From Muribaculaceae bacterium (GTDB lineage Bacteria; Bacteroidota; Bacteroidia; Bacteroidales; Muribaculaceae), in assembly GCA_028689665.1 (NCBI GenBank), contig JAQVCR010000005.1, positions 1-64,000 on the forward strand: DNA of 64,000 bases, in the 5' to 3' direction. The position numbers were made by a program, and so were the translations under genes. Below are positions 43,871 to 53,087 of this stretch, in pieces. The notes beneath the pieces were generated by a model, which ran no database searches, was not told the DNA's origin, and was given only the letters and a program-made list of their open reading frames with translations. Positions within the stretch are counted from its first letter, which is position 1. Each line of letters starts with the position of its first letter.

Positions 43871-46123
43871 ATGAAAGAGCCTGAAAATATAAAGCCTAAA
43901 AAACTTACAAAAAAAGAGGAAGATCAGCTTATAGAATCTAAGTTTCAAGATTTGCTTGAAGGCTACTTAGCAAGTAACCATCGTAAGAAAGTTGAAATAA
44001 TAGAACGAGCTTTCCGCTTTGCAAAAGAAGCACATAGTGGCATTCGTCGCCGTTCGGGCGAGCCATATATACTTCACCCAATAGCCGTGGCAAAAATTGT
44101 AAGCCAAGAAATAGGGCTGGGCTCGACTTCAATCTGCGCCGCACTACTTCACGATGTTGTAGAAGATACCGAATATACAGAAGAAGACATAGAGGCACAA
44201 TTCGGGAAGAAAATAGCGTCGATAGTAGCAGGCTTGACAAAAATATCAGGAGGAATCTTTGGCGATAAAGCTTCGGCACAAGCCGAGAATTTCCGTAAAC
44301 TATTGCTCTCGATGGCAGATGATATTCGAGTGATATTGATAAAGATGGCCGATCGACTTCACAATATGCGCACACTCGGCTCGATGCTCCCCAGCAAACA
44401 ATATAAAATAGCCGGCGAGACGCTCTATATCTATGCGCCGTTGGCACACCGTCTAGGTCTGTTTGCTATAAAGACCGAGCTTGAAGATTTAAGCTTTAAA
44501 TATGAACACCCCGAAGCCTATACACAAATCAATAATAATATAGCAGCCTCGGAGTCGCAACGAGAGCATATATATCAACAATTTGCGCTCCCCGTAAAGA
44601 AACGCCTTGACGAGATGGGACTAGTGTATGAGATGAAAGCGCGCGTTAAATCAGTGTATTCGATATGGAATAAAATGGAAACAAAGCATATACCATTTGA
44701 TGAGGTATATGATTTATATGCAGCAAGAATAGTCTTTGAGTGTCCCAATGAAGCCGACGAGAAACGACTTTGCTGGAACATCTATTCAGAGATAACCGAC
44801 CTTTATCGCTTACACCCCGAGCGCACGCGCGATTGGGTAAGCACCCCTAAAGCCAATGGATATCGAGCATTGCACTTGACCGTAATGGGACCCGATGGCA
44901 ATTGGATAGAAGTGCAGATACGAAGCCGTCGCATGGACGAGCTAGCCGAGCGAGGATTTGCCGCACACTGGAAATATAAGATAGGCGAGGGCGAAGAAGA
45001 ATCGGAGCTTGCAGTGTGGCTAAAGACGATTGAAGACATTCTAAATAATCCTGAGCCAAATGCAGTCGATTTTCTTGATACCATAAAGCTAAATTTATTT
45101 TCAAGCGAGATAGTCGTGTTTACGCCAAAGGGAGAATTGGTAACACTGCCAAAGAATGCTACCGTACTCGACTTAGCCTTTAATTTACACTCCGAGCTTG
45201 GAATGCATTGCATAGCCGGAAAAGTGAATCATAAACTAGTGCCATTGTCGCATAAGCTTCACAGTGGCGATCAAGTGGAAGTGTTGACATCTCACTCGCA
45301 ACAGCCACAAGAAAGCTGGCTTGGATTTCTCACCACAGCAAAAGGAATAAATCGTCTGCGAGCAGTATTAAGAAAAGACAGGCGAACAATAGTCGAAGAA
45401 GGCGTGAAAAAATTTCAATCTTTCTTGGACTCAAATAATATCACCATATCTAATGAGCTAATAAATAAGATATTATCAATAAAACAGCTCAAAAATAAAG
45501 ATATATTATATTTTGCGATAGGCAATAATGAAGTTACTCTAAACGACGATTTACTGTCGAAGATTTCTCCGAAATCGAACGACGGAATATTATCTAAATT
45601 GTTGCGTAATCCATTCTCAACAGCAAAATCGAAAGAGGGAAGCGTAGTAAGCAATTCCGAAAAGATAAATACAAAAGAGGCTTATCTGCTCACCACGATA
45701 GATGGCAAAGATAATTATATCATAGCCGATTGTTGCCACCCAATACCCGGCGATGACGTGCTGGGATATATCGACGATAATAATCGAGTGATTGTTCACA
45801 AATTGAATTGCCCGACAGCTATGAGGCTAAAAAGCAGTTTTGGCGGACGACTTGTTGCGACAAAATGGGAGAACACAAAGCAAAAGTTCAAAGCAAAAAT
45901 CAAAATAGAAGGCATCGACCGCATGGGCATTTTGCAAGAAATAATACAAATAATATCGACGACACTATCAATCTACATACGCAGCTTGAATATTGAAGCC
46001 GACAACGGAGTATTTAATAGCGAGCTTGTAGTGCTTGTAGAAGATACCGCCGTTGTAACACATTTGTGTAAGAAAATAAAGAAAATAAAAGGCGTTACTT
46101 CTGTCGTGCGAGTTAACAGTTGA
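43871..46123 (+). CDS. rsh: Bifunctional (p)ppGpp synthetase/hydrolase (Rel/SpoT)
   Basis: 750 residues with the full long-RSH order. The HD hydrolase domain (about 45-200) has His94-Asp95 in LLHDVVEDTEYT and GEPYILHPIAVA. The synthetase domain (about 250-370) contains YDLYAARIVFE, STPKANGYRALHLTVMG and EVQIRSRRMDELAERGFAAHW. The TGS domain is VFTPKGELVTLPKNATVLDLAF. A zinc-finger-like region has IADCCHPIPGDDVLGYI, and the C-terminal ACT domain is GIDRMGILQEIIQIIS. Both catalytic domains look intact, so it should make and break the starvation alarmone. It may share a transcript with the HD phosphodiesterase 19 bp downstream. Confidence 0.97.
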   Translation: MKEPENIKPKKLTKKEEDQLIESKFQDLLEGYLASNHRKKVEIIERAFRFAKEAHSGIRRRSGEPYILHPIAVAKIVSQEIGLGSTSICAALLHDVVEDTEYTEEDIEAQFGKKIASIVAGLTKISGGIFGDKASAQAENFRKLLLSMADDIRVILIKMADRLHNMRTLGSMLPSKQYKIAGETLYIYAPLAHRLGLFAIKTELEDLSFKYEHPEAYTQINNNIAASESQREHIYQQFALPVKKRLDEMGLVYEMKARVKSVYSIWNKMETKHIPFDEVYDLYAARIVFECPNEADEKRLCWNIYSEITDLYRLHPERTRDWVSTPKANGYRALHLTVMGPDGNWIEVQIRSRRMDELAERGFAAHWKYKIGEGEEESELAVWLKTIEDILNNPEPNAVDFLDTIKLNLFSSEIVVFTPKGELVTLPKNATVLDLAFNLHSELGMHCIAGKVNHKLVPLSHKLHSGDQVEVLTSHSQQPQESWLGFLTTAKGINRLRAVLRKDRRTIVEEGVKKFQSFLDSNNITISNELINKILSIKQLKNKDILYFAIGNNEVTLNDDLLSKISPKSNDGILSKLLRNPFSTAKSKEGSVVSNSEKINTKEAYLLTTIDGKDNYIIADCCHPIPGDDVLGYIDDNNRVIVHKLNCPTAMRLKSSFGGRLVATKWENTKQKFKAKIKIEGIDRMGILQEIIQIISTTLSIYIRSLNIEADNGVFNSELVVLVEDTAVVTHLCKKIKKIKGVTSVVRVNS

Positions 46124-46142
46124 TTATAAATAAATTTATATA

Positions 46143-48167
46143 ATGTTTAAGAAAATATTTTCAAGAAATAATATACTCAGAGGCATTCTATTCATTGCGT
46201 CGGTAGTAATAATATCTTATTTCTTGCCACGAACCGACAAGTTTGAATATGAATATGAGATGGGAAAGCCATGGAGTTACAGCTTGCTCACAGCACCATT
46301 TGATATTCCCATCAATCTAGACACAGCAAGTATAAAGCATCTAAAAGACAGCATCGACGCTAATTTTATATCTATATATAAGAGAGATAATGCTGCCACA
46401 TCGTCAAGACTAACAAATCTATGGGCAAAATTGGCTGATGTCGTAGCACCCCACACAAACAAATTATTGCTTTATACAGATGTAAAGAATATTTATGACA
46501 ATGGAATAGTAGATAATTCCACCTATCAAAGGGTATTAGAAGGCAAATTACCTCATATAAAATTTGTCGTAGAGAATGTAACTAAGTTATACCCAACCGA
46601 TAATATAGTGTCGGTAAAAGCGGCTTATACCAAGCTCGATTCGATGCATATATCTAATTCGGTATTAATGCGCGATGCCGAAATAGCCGAATTTCTTGTT
46701 CCTAATATAGTAATCGACCAGACATTATCTAAAAAGATGCTCGATGCCGCATATCAAAAAGTTTTGGCACCGATAGGGCTATTGCAAAAAGGCGAGAGAA
46801 TAGTAGATAGAGGCGAGAAAATATCGATACAGACCTTTACAATACTTCAGACGTATGAAAGAATGATGACCGACCGGCACAAGACAAGAGAAGAAAGTCA
46901 TTATCCGCTGGTAGGGCAATTGCTTGTGGTAACGATATTAATAGCATCAATGTATGTGTTTTTGAGTATGTTCAGGTGGCGATTTTTTAACGATATGCGT
47001 AAAATGACATTCTTAATGCTTTTATTTACAGCATTTACAGTCTTTGCATTTCTAATATCGAAGCACACAACAAATGGCATCTATGTGATACCCTTTGCAA
47101 TGATACCATTGATTTTCACGATATTCTTCGATTCGCGAACAGCAATGTTTATTCACATATCCGAAGTGTTTGTATGCACCCTAGTTGCCACATTCCCATT
47201 AGAATTTGTATTTCTACAATTTGTGGCAGGTGTAACCGCTATAAACTCGCTAAAAGAATTGTCGAAGCGTGCACAGCTTATTCAATGTGCATTCTTTATA
47301 TTTCTTGCTTATAGTATCACATATATCGCACTAGATATAATTAAAGTAGGAAACATAGAAAGTCTAAACTATAGATATTTTGCTTATTTTGGAGTAAATG
47401 CAGTGCTGTTATCGTTTACCTACGTTTTTATTTTCATCATAGAGAAAATGTTTGGATTCATATCTACCGTAACACTCGTAGAGCTTTCGGATGTAAATAA
47501 TAAATTGTTGCGAGAATTATCGGAAGAGTGTCCCGGAACATTTCAGCATTCACTTCAGGTAGCAAATTTAGCAGCCGAGGCAGCTAGAAAGGTCAATGCC
47601 AACGTGCAATTAGTGAGAGCAGGAGCGCTGTATCACGATATTGGCAAGTTAAGCAACCCGGCATTCTTCACCGAGAATCAACATGGCGTTAATCCCCATG
47701 AGCCAATAACACCCGAACAGAGTGCAAAGATTGTTATCAACCATGTGTATGATGGCTTAAAACTAGCAGAAAAAGAAAAGTTGCCGGGAGTAATCCGAGA
47801 ATTTATAAGTCAACACCACGGTCGAGGCAAGGCAAAATTTTTCTATACCATTGCTTGTAACAATAGCGAAACCGGCGATGTCGATGTAGCACAGTTTACG
47901 TATCCCGGACCTAATCCACAGACAAAAGAGACAGCAATAATGATGATGGCAGATGCCACAGAAGCCGCATCAAGAAGTCTTACCGACCATACCGAGAAAT
48001 CTATTACCGACTTGGTGAATAAAATTATCAATTCACAGATTTCAGATGGTCTGCTAGAAGATTCGCCATTGAGCTTTAGAGATGTAAACTTAATAAAGCA
48101 GACATTTGTGGATAGATTAAAGACAATCTATCACACGCGAATATCCTATCCCGAATTAAATAAATAA
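46143..48167 (+). CDS. 7TM-HD phosphodiesterase (PgpH/YqfF-like, probable c-di-AMP hydrolase)
   Basis: 674 residues. One N-terminal membrane helix is followed by an extracytoplasmic 7TMR-HDED-like domain (about 45-260), then seven hydrophobic segments (about 265-450). The C-terminal HD domain starts with CPGTFQHSLQVANLAAEAARKVNAN and has His498-Asp499 in GALYHDIGKLSNPAFF. Further motifs are INHVYDGLKLAEKEKLP, ISQHHGRGKAKFFY and MMMADATEAASRSL. PgpH enzymes of this architecture hydrolyse c-di-AMP in Firmicutes. The same role here is inferred. It lies directly after the (p)ppGpp enzyme. Confidence 0.93.
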   Translation: MFKKIFSRNNILRGILFIASVVIISYFLPRTDKFEYEYEMGKPWSYSLLTAPFDIPINLDTASIKHLKDSIDANFISIYKRDNAATSSRLTNLWAKLADVVAPHTNKLLLYTDVKNIYDNGIVDNSTYQRVLEGKLPHIKFVVENVTKLYPTDNIVSVKAAYTKLDSMHISNSVLMRDAEIAEFLVPNIVIDQTLSKKMLDAAYQKVLAPIGLLQKGERIVDRGEKISIQTFTILQTYERMMTDRHKTREESHYPLVGQLLVVTILIASMYVFLSMFRWRFFNDMRKMTFLMLLFTAFTVFAFLISKHTTNGIYVIPFAMIPLIFTIFFDSRTAMFIHISEVFVCTLVATFPLEFVFLQFVAGVTAINSLKELSKRAQLIQCAFFIFLAYSITYIALDIIKVGNIESLNYRYFAYFGVNAVLLSFTYVFIFIIEKMFGFISTVTLVELSDVNNKLLRELSEECPGTFQHSLQVANLAAEAARKVNANVQLVRAGALYHDIGKLSNPAFFTENQHGVNPHEPITPEQSAKIVINHVYDGLKLAEKEKLPGVIREFISQHHGRGKAKFFYTIACNNSETGDVDVAQFTYPGPNPQTKETAIMMMADATEAASRSLTDHTEKSITDLVNKIINSQISDGLLEDSPLSFRDVNLIKQTFVDRLKTIYHTRISYPELNK

Positions 48168-48202
48168 AATAGCTAACATAGCGTTAAAAAAAAAGAAGAA
48201 TT

Positions 48203-48718
48203 ATGGGCGAAATTTTTATGATTATCTTAGGTACTTTGTCGGTTTTTGCCGCTTTGTTCCTAATCTTGAAACCTTATTTACCTCCGGTAATATTTGCTTA
48301 TCTGGCATTATGGTTTTTCTATTGGGGTAAAATGGCGTGGTTTTCGCATCAAGACTTCTTAATACTCGGAATAATCACAATTATCTCAACTATAATGGAT
48401 TTATTCCAAGAAGATAAGCAAAATCACAAGTTTTTAGCGTCCTTATATATGCTGGTCGGAGCAATATGTGGAGCATTAATAGGGTCGGTTTTGAATTTCG
48501 TTCTGCTCATAGTTTTATGTTCTATTGGTGTTGCTTTAGGAATGTTTGTTTATGCTAAAACTCCTTTATCGGGCAAAACGCAATTTTCGTATTCCGCATT
48601 ATTTCAGTATTTTTGCGCACAAGGACTTCGCATTATCATTGTAGTTTCAATGATAGGTTTGGTTTTTGGCTCTTATATAGCCACAAATGCAAGCGGTGAG
48701 CTCCTTTATATTTATTAG
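48203..48718 (+). CDS. Small multi-pass membrane protein, DUF456-like
   Basis: 171 residues with about five hydrophobic segments (7-29, 32-47, 55-69, 81-115 and 140-160). The glycine-rich pair LVGAICGALIGSVLNFVLLIVLCSIGVALGMFVYA recalls DUF456, but I am not certain of the family. It starts 35 bp after the HD phosphodiesterase and ends 11 bp before the next gene, so it is probably the third gene of this transcript. No function is proposed. Confidence 0.75.
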   Translation: MGEIFMIILGTLSVFAALFLILKPYLPPVIFAYLALWFFYWGKMAWFSHQDFLILGIITIISTIMDLFQEDKQNHKFLASLYMLVGAICGALIGSVLNFVLLIVLCSIGVALGMFVYAKTPLSGKTQFSYSALFQYFCAQGLRIIIVVSMIGLVFGSYIATNASGELLYIY

Positions 48719-48729
48719 AAATATTGATA

Positions 48730-49431
48730 ATGAACAAATTCACAAGCAGCATATTATTCATTCTTGTGTCGTTAGTGTCTTTTACCCTCACGGCACAGAA
48801 GATAACCGTAGCAAAGCCCGATTTTAGTAAAATCAAAGAGGATACCTTTAATCCCGAATCTAATTATTACTTTCCCAAGTTGTTGACACTCTATCAGAGT
48901 AACGACACAGTGATGAAAGTAGAAGATTATCGCCATTTATATTTCGGCTATATGTTTCAAGATGATTATAATCCTTATCGTAAGTCGAAGTATTCCGATA
49001 TTATTGAGCCTTTATATTACAAGAATAAGCATACAGTAGCCGAGAGCGATACAATAATGAAATATGCCGAGTTGTCGTTAGCCGATAATCCATTCGACTT
49101 GCTACAAATGAATTACTATATAATTGCGCTAAAAGAAAAACGCAAAAATGCTCGAGCTTCCATTTGGCAGTATCGTCTTAATCATCTAGTTGAGGCTATA
49201 ATATCGTCGGGTAACGGAACAGAGGAACAGCCATGGTATGTTATTTCGCCAGCTCACGAATATAATCTACTCAACTTTATGGATCTTGTAGCTACGGGGC
49301 ATGAGTCGGTCGATGGCAACATTGATTATATCAAAGTAAATAAGAAAAACGCAAAGACTCCCGCCGGCTACTACTTCGATGTGTCGCGAGTGCTTGAAAC
49401 GTACAATAGAAAATTTCTTGAAACGAAATAA
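48730..49431 (+). CDS. DUF4919-family exported protein
   Basis: 233 residues from the ATG at 48730; the TTG two codons earlier is not preferred. A signal peptide is cleaved near SFTLTAQ. The body matches DUF4919: PDFSKIKEDTFNPESNYYFPKLLTLYQSND, YRHLYFGYMFQDDYNPYR and NPFDLLQMNYYIIALKEK, with HEYNLLNFMDLVATG near the end. The family is common in Bacteroidales, with no function known to me. It follows the membrane protein gene by 11 bp. Confidence 0.85.
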   Translation: MNKFTSSILFILVSLVSFTLTAQKITVAKPDFSKIKEDTFNPESNYYFPKLLTLYQSNDTVMKVEDYRHLYFGYMFQDDYNPYRKSKYSDIIEPLYYKNKHTVAESDTIMKYAELSLADNPFDLLQMNYYIIALKEKRKNARASIWQYRLNHLVEAIISSGNGTEEQPWYVISPAHEYNLLNFMDLVATGHESVDGNIDYIKVNKKNAKTPAGYYFDVSRVLETYNRKFLETK

Positions 49432-49499
49432 GAATCTTGAGAAAATCGGGTAATACCGGCTTTTTCTATAATTAGGGCTATGAAGAAAGATAATAGTTA

Positions 49500-49862
49500 T
49501 TAGTCTTTTGAAATGAGTCCAAGCTTAATCTTATACAGAGTACGCTCTTCTATCAATTCTTCAATTCTGTTATCTTTCTGGCGAATTATTTCAAGAAGAT
49601 TTTCGACTTCTTGATTTTCGCTAATTGCAACGGGAGCGGGTGAATCTTTTTTCATTTCGCCTTGTCCGGTTAACAACCATTCAGAACTTAGCCAATCAAA
49701 TGTTTGAATAATTTTTAATATCAAGTCATATCCCGGCTTGTTCCTTCGTTGTACCACTATACCCCGAATTGTCTGATCATTAACACCTATTTTGCGAGCA
49801 AAAGATGATACGGTTAATCCTTCGTTGCTGATAATTGTTTGGATACGATCTATTATGTTCAT
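49500..49862 (-). CDS. XRE-family helix-turn-helix regulator with coiled-coil tail
   Basis: 120 residues. The N-terminal HTH is NIIDRIQTIISNEGLTVSSFARKIGVNDQTIRGIV (helix-turn-helix around 17-37). The middle DWLSSEWLLTGQGEM is typical of Bacteroidetes repressor-like proteins. The tail ENLLEIIRQKDNRIEELIEERTLYKIKLG is a predicted coiled coil, probably for dimerisation. Such proteins are often found next to mobile elements, but no integrase is visible here. It reads away from the decayed lipoprotein gene and could once have regulated it. Confidence 0.85.
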   Translation of the reverse strand: MNIIDRIQTIISNEGLTVSSFARKIGVNDQTIRGIVVQRRNKPGYDLILKIIQTFDWLSSEWLLTGQGEMKKDSPAPVAISENQEVENLLEIIRQKDNRIEELIEERTLYKIKLGLISKD

Positions 49863-50075
49863 AAATAAATTATAATTTTGCCAACAAATACATTGAAATA
49901 TAAATAAATGTGTGATATTTGCACAGAATTCTATCTCTATTATGCGCTAAGGTAGTAAAAACTGCGCAAATATGTGGAATTGTTGAACAGTTTTAAATAT
50001 AAAATAACAAAATTATAATTTAACAGCGGATAAAAATAGAGTTTTTTACCAATATATTATTAATTAAATTCTTTA

Positions 50076-52861
50076 ATGTTTATAAAAAAACGTTTATCAA
50101 GGTAACTATTTTGTGTGCATTAGCATTTTCAACGCCGTTCACTTTCGTTAGTTGTAAAGACTACGATAGTGATATTTCGAGGATAGATAATGTTGACACA
50201 GAATTAACCAAACAGGTTTCTGCGCTACAGACAGCTTTAGATGCCACAAAGGCAGAAGCAGCAAAGAAAGCAGCCGATGAGGCAATTACTGCAGCTAATT
50301 CAGCCCAAGCGCAGGCAGAACTAGCAAAGCAAGCTGCAGCTGATGCAAAAGCAGCCGCCATAAAAGAGGCACAAAAGCTAATGGAAGGAGTGGCAACACA
50401 AGAAGATCTCAAAGCTCTTGCTAGTACAGTAGAAGGTATTGAAAAAGATCTTAATAAATTGTCTGCCGAAGTAGATGCACTTATTAAGTACAATCAAGCT
50501 TTAGATATTCAGTTAAAAGCTCTTGAAGAGTTTAAGACTTTAGTTACAACTAAACTTGTTGGTATCTAGGGTCGGATTACAACCATTACTTCAAATATCA
50601 CAAATCTTGAAAAAGAGATTCGTGAATTTAAAACGACAATGGCATCTAAGACCGATCTTGATGATGCTATTAAAGAATTATCTAAGAAAATTGAAGGCAA
50701 TGTAAATACTATTAATGGTGTTTTATCGCATCGTTTGACAAGTGTTACTTTAGTTCCATCTGTATATGTAGATGGTATTCCATCTATTGTATTCTCTTCG
50801 GCTAATTATACTCCAATGGTATTAAACGCAAGTACACACGTGCTAGAGCCTGTAAAAGGTGCTACTGCTGTAATTGTCTCTAATGAATCGACAGAAGCAA
50901 AATTCCGTTTAAATCCAGCAACTGTAACTAAAAATGATATTAAATGGGATAAAATAGCTTTTGCTAACGATCGTGCTCAAGCTCGTTCAACATCAGATAC
51001 ACCAGTAAAAGCAACGGCTAGTGATATTTCCGAAGGTATATTGACGGTGAAAGCAACAAAAGCTGTTTCAACATCTTTAAAGGGGGACAAAGATTTCTGG
51101 ATTGTAGCACTTCGTGTGCCTCTATCAATTAAAGATAAAGACGGAAATGAAGATCCTACTTATACTACAGATGATGCTGTTGTTTACTCATAATATGTAA
51201 GAATAGTTGAAGATGAGTTCCAACCTAAGATTGCCAAGGCTGGTGCGCTTGTATATGAGAATAATAATTTTAATGATTACAATACTGTATACAAATCAGC
51301 AACTGGATTACAAATCACCACATCTATTCCTTATAGCGAAGTAACAGACTTGTCTAAGTTAGTAGCGGGTTGGAGTATTCCGGAAGCATCAGATAAAGGT
51401 TGCGCAATGACTGTTGAACAACTTGCTGAATATGGTTTAAAATTAGAATTTGCAAAGGGGTCAAATTCTTATGTGTTAGGTGCATAGAGTACTAATCAAC
51501 AAGAATTTATTGACGTTACTTCAGGAGGACTTGTAACTCCACAAGCTCCGGGTGGAAGTGTTAAGTTTGCTACTGCCGCTATTGATAAACAGCCAATAAT
51601 CACAGTTAAATTAGTTGACGTAAAACATGGAAACAAACTTGTAGATCAACGTTTCTTTAAGGTTCTTATTACAAAGGCTGCGCTTACTCCAATAATTATT
51701 AATGACGCTGATGGCTCTGAAATTTATAAAGCTAATGTAACTTTGACTTCAGACACTTATTTAAGCGAAGTTGGAACAAATTCTTTAGCTTTATCTTGGG
51801 AAAAGATGTCTACTTATGTTTATTCAAATAGTAACGTTAAGTTAAGTAAAGATGAATTTAACAAGGTATATACTTTGTTCTCATATGAAGGAACAGGTAA
51901 GCTAATTAATAATACAGATGCTTCATCTGTTGCTGGAACAAATGCAATTAGATGGGAACTAACTCCTGAAGATGTAGGAACAATTAGTGCTACAACAAAT
52001 ACAAAAGATGTATACGTAAAAGCTATATTCACCGATCCAAACGGAATAAAAGCTCCTATCCATATCACATTTAAAGCAACTGTTAAGATTAATGTTCCTG
52101 TGTGTGTGCCTGCATTGAAGACAAACTGGTATGATAATGATATATTCCCAGTTCTTCCTGCACCATATAAAGCCGGTGAAACATGTACATATAACAATAA
52201 CTTATGGTTAGGATTCAACTATGGCAATGGTATATTGGTATCGGGTAATATGTTGTCGGGAGGACTTGATAATGGTTCTGCTTGGGATCTTCAATTTGCT
52301 ATGAATGCCATAAACGGTTACACATCTTATACTGGAACAGAACCGGCAGATAAAGCAGGTTATAACCTAAGCAAGAACGGAACGGCCGTAGCATCTCTCG
52401 CATGGAATGCAGGTCATAGTCAATGGGGCGCTTATGCACTCGATAAGAGTACAAATGTAGTTCTTGAGAACAATAGCGATGCAATTGCTTTACTTAATCC
52501 TATCGGCGCAACAAAAAATATTAAGAGCGTGAAGATGGGTATCTGGGTTAAGATTAACAAATGGAATACACGTAATGTTAAGTCGTATTACTTGCAGTTT
52601 ATTGAACCACTTAAGATTACAAACACTTTGTCGGAAGGGAAATCATTTACAGATATGGGAACTAATCCAAGTAAAATTGATCTTGATGATGCATTTGATG
52701 TGAAAGATGCTTATGGTAATACAGTTTCTACTAATGACAAGTTAAAACCATGACAAGCTCCTCTTCCTTCAGCATTGTATAAATATTATGGAGTACGGTC
52801 AGCTGTTTGGGATACTATTGGGTGGCTTTTATTACTGTCGCTCTTAATTAATATGTTTTGA
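50076..52861 (+). pseudogene. Decayed Ala-rich coiled-coil surface lipoprotein (PL29-N-terminal/DUF4988-like)
   Basis: A reading frame of about 930 codons is broken in five places. The ATG at 50076 (MFIKK) is out of frame with the rest because the A tract at 50084-50090 has seven A; eight would restore MFIKKTFIKVTILCAL and a good signal with lipobox FVSC. In-frame stops follow at 50567 (TAG), 51191 (TAA), 51485 (TAG) and 52751 (TGA). No internal frameshift occurs between them. The N-terminal part is an alanine-rich coiled coil (about 50200-50570), the rest is beta-rich, and PLPSALYKYYGV near the end is a family C-terminal motif, after which the frame diverges. The gene is therefore probably inactive. 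Confidence 0.85.
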
Positions 52862-53087
52862 TATTCCATTTTATTTCAAATCTATATAATTGTCAAGTTA
52901 ATAAAGTTAGCTTTTCTTAGAATTATAATATATAATTCAATACAAAAAATAATTGTATTTGCTTTCGTATTTCTTTGTTAAAGATAGTAACTTATTTTTT
53001 TTCAAAACAAATTTATGTTTTAGGAAAATGACCAATTTGCAAGGAATAATCAAATATATGTTTTATTATGGCAACGAAATAAGAATG
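52862..53087. other. Gap without a recognised gene
   Basis: An AT-rich stretch between the decayed lipoprotein gene and the 3' end of nnr. A frame here that continues into the antisense of nnr is a shadow. No terminator or repeat was seen. Confidence 0.5.

Noticed and set aside
50076-52861. An alternative genetic code (TAG/TAA read as Gln) as in some phages
   Set aside because: Neighbouring genes end normally at TAA and TAG; no suppressor tRNA or phage gene is in view, and the start is frameshifted as well.
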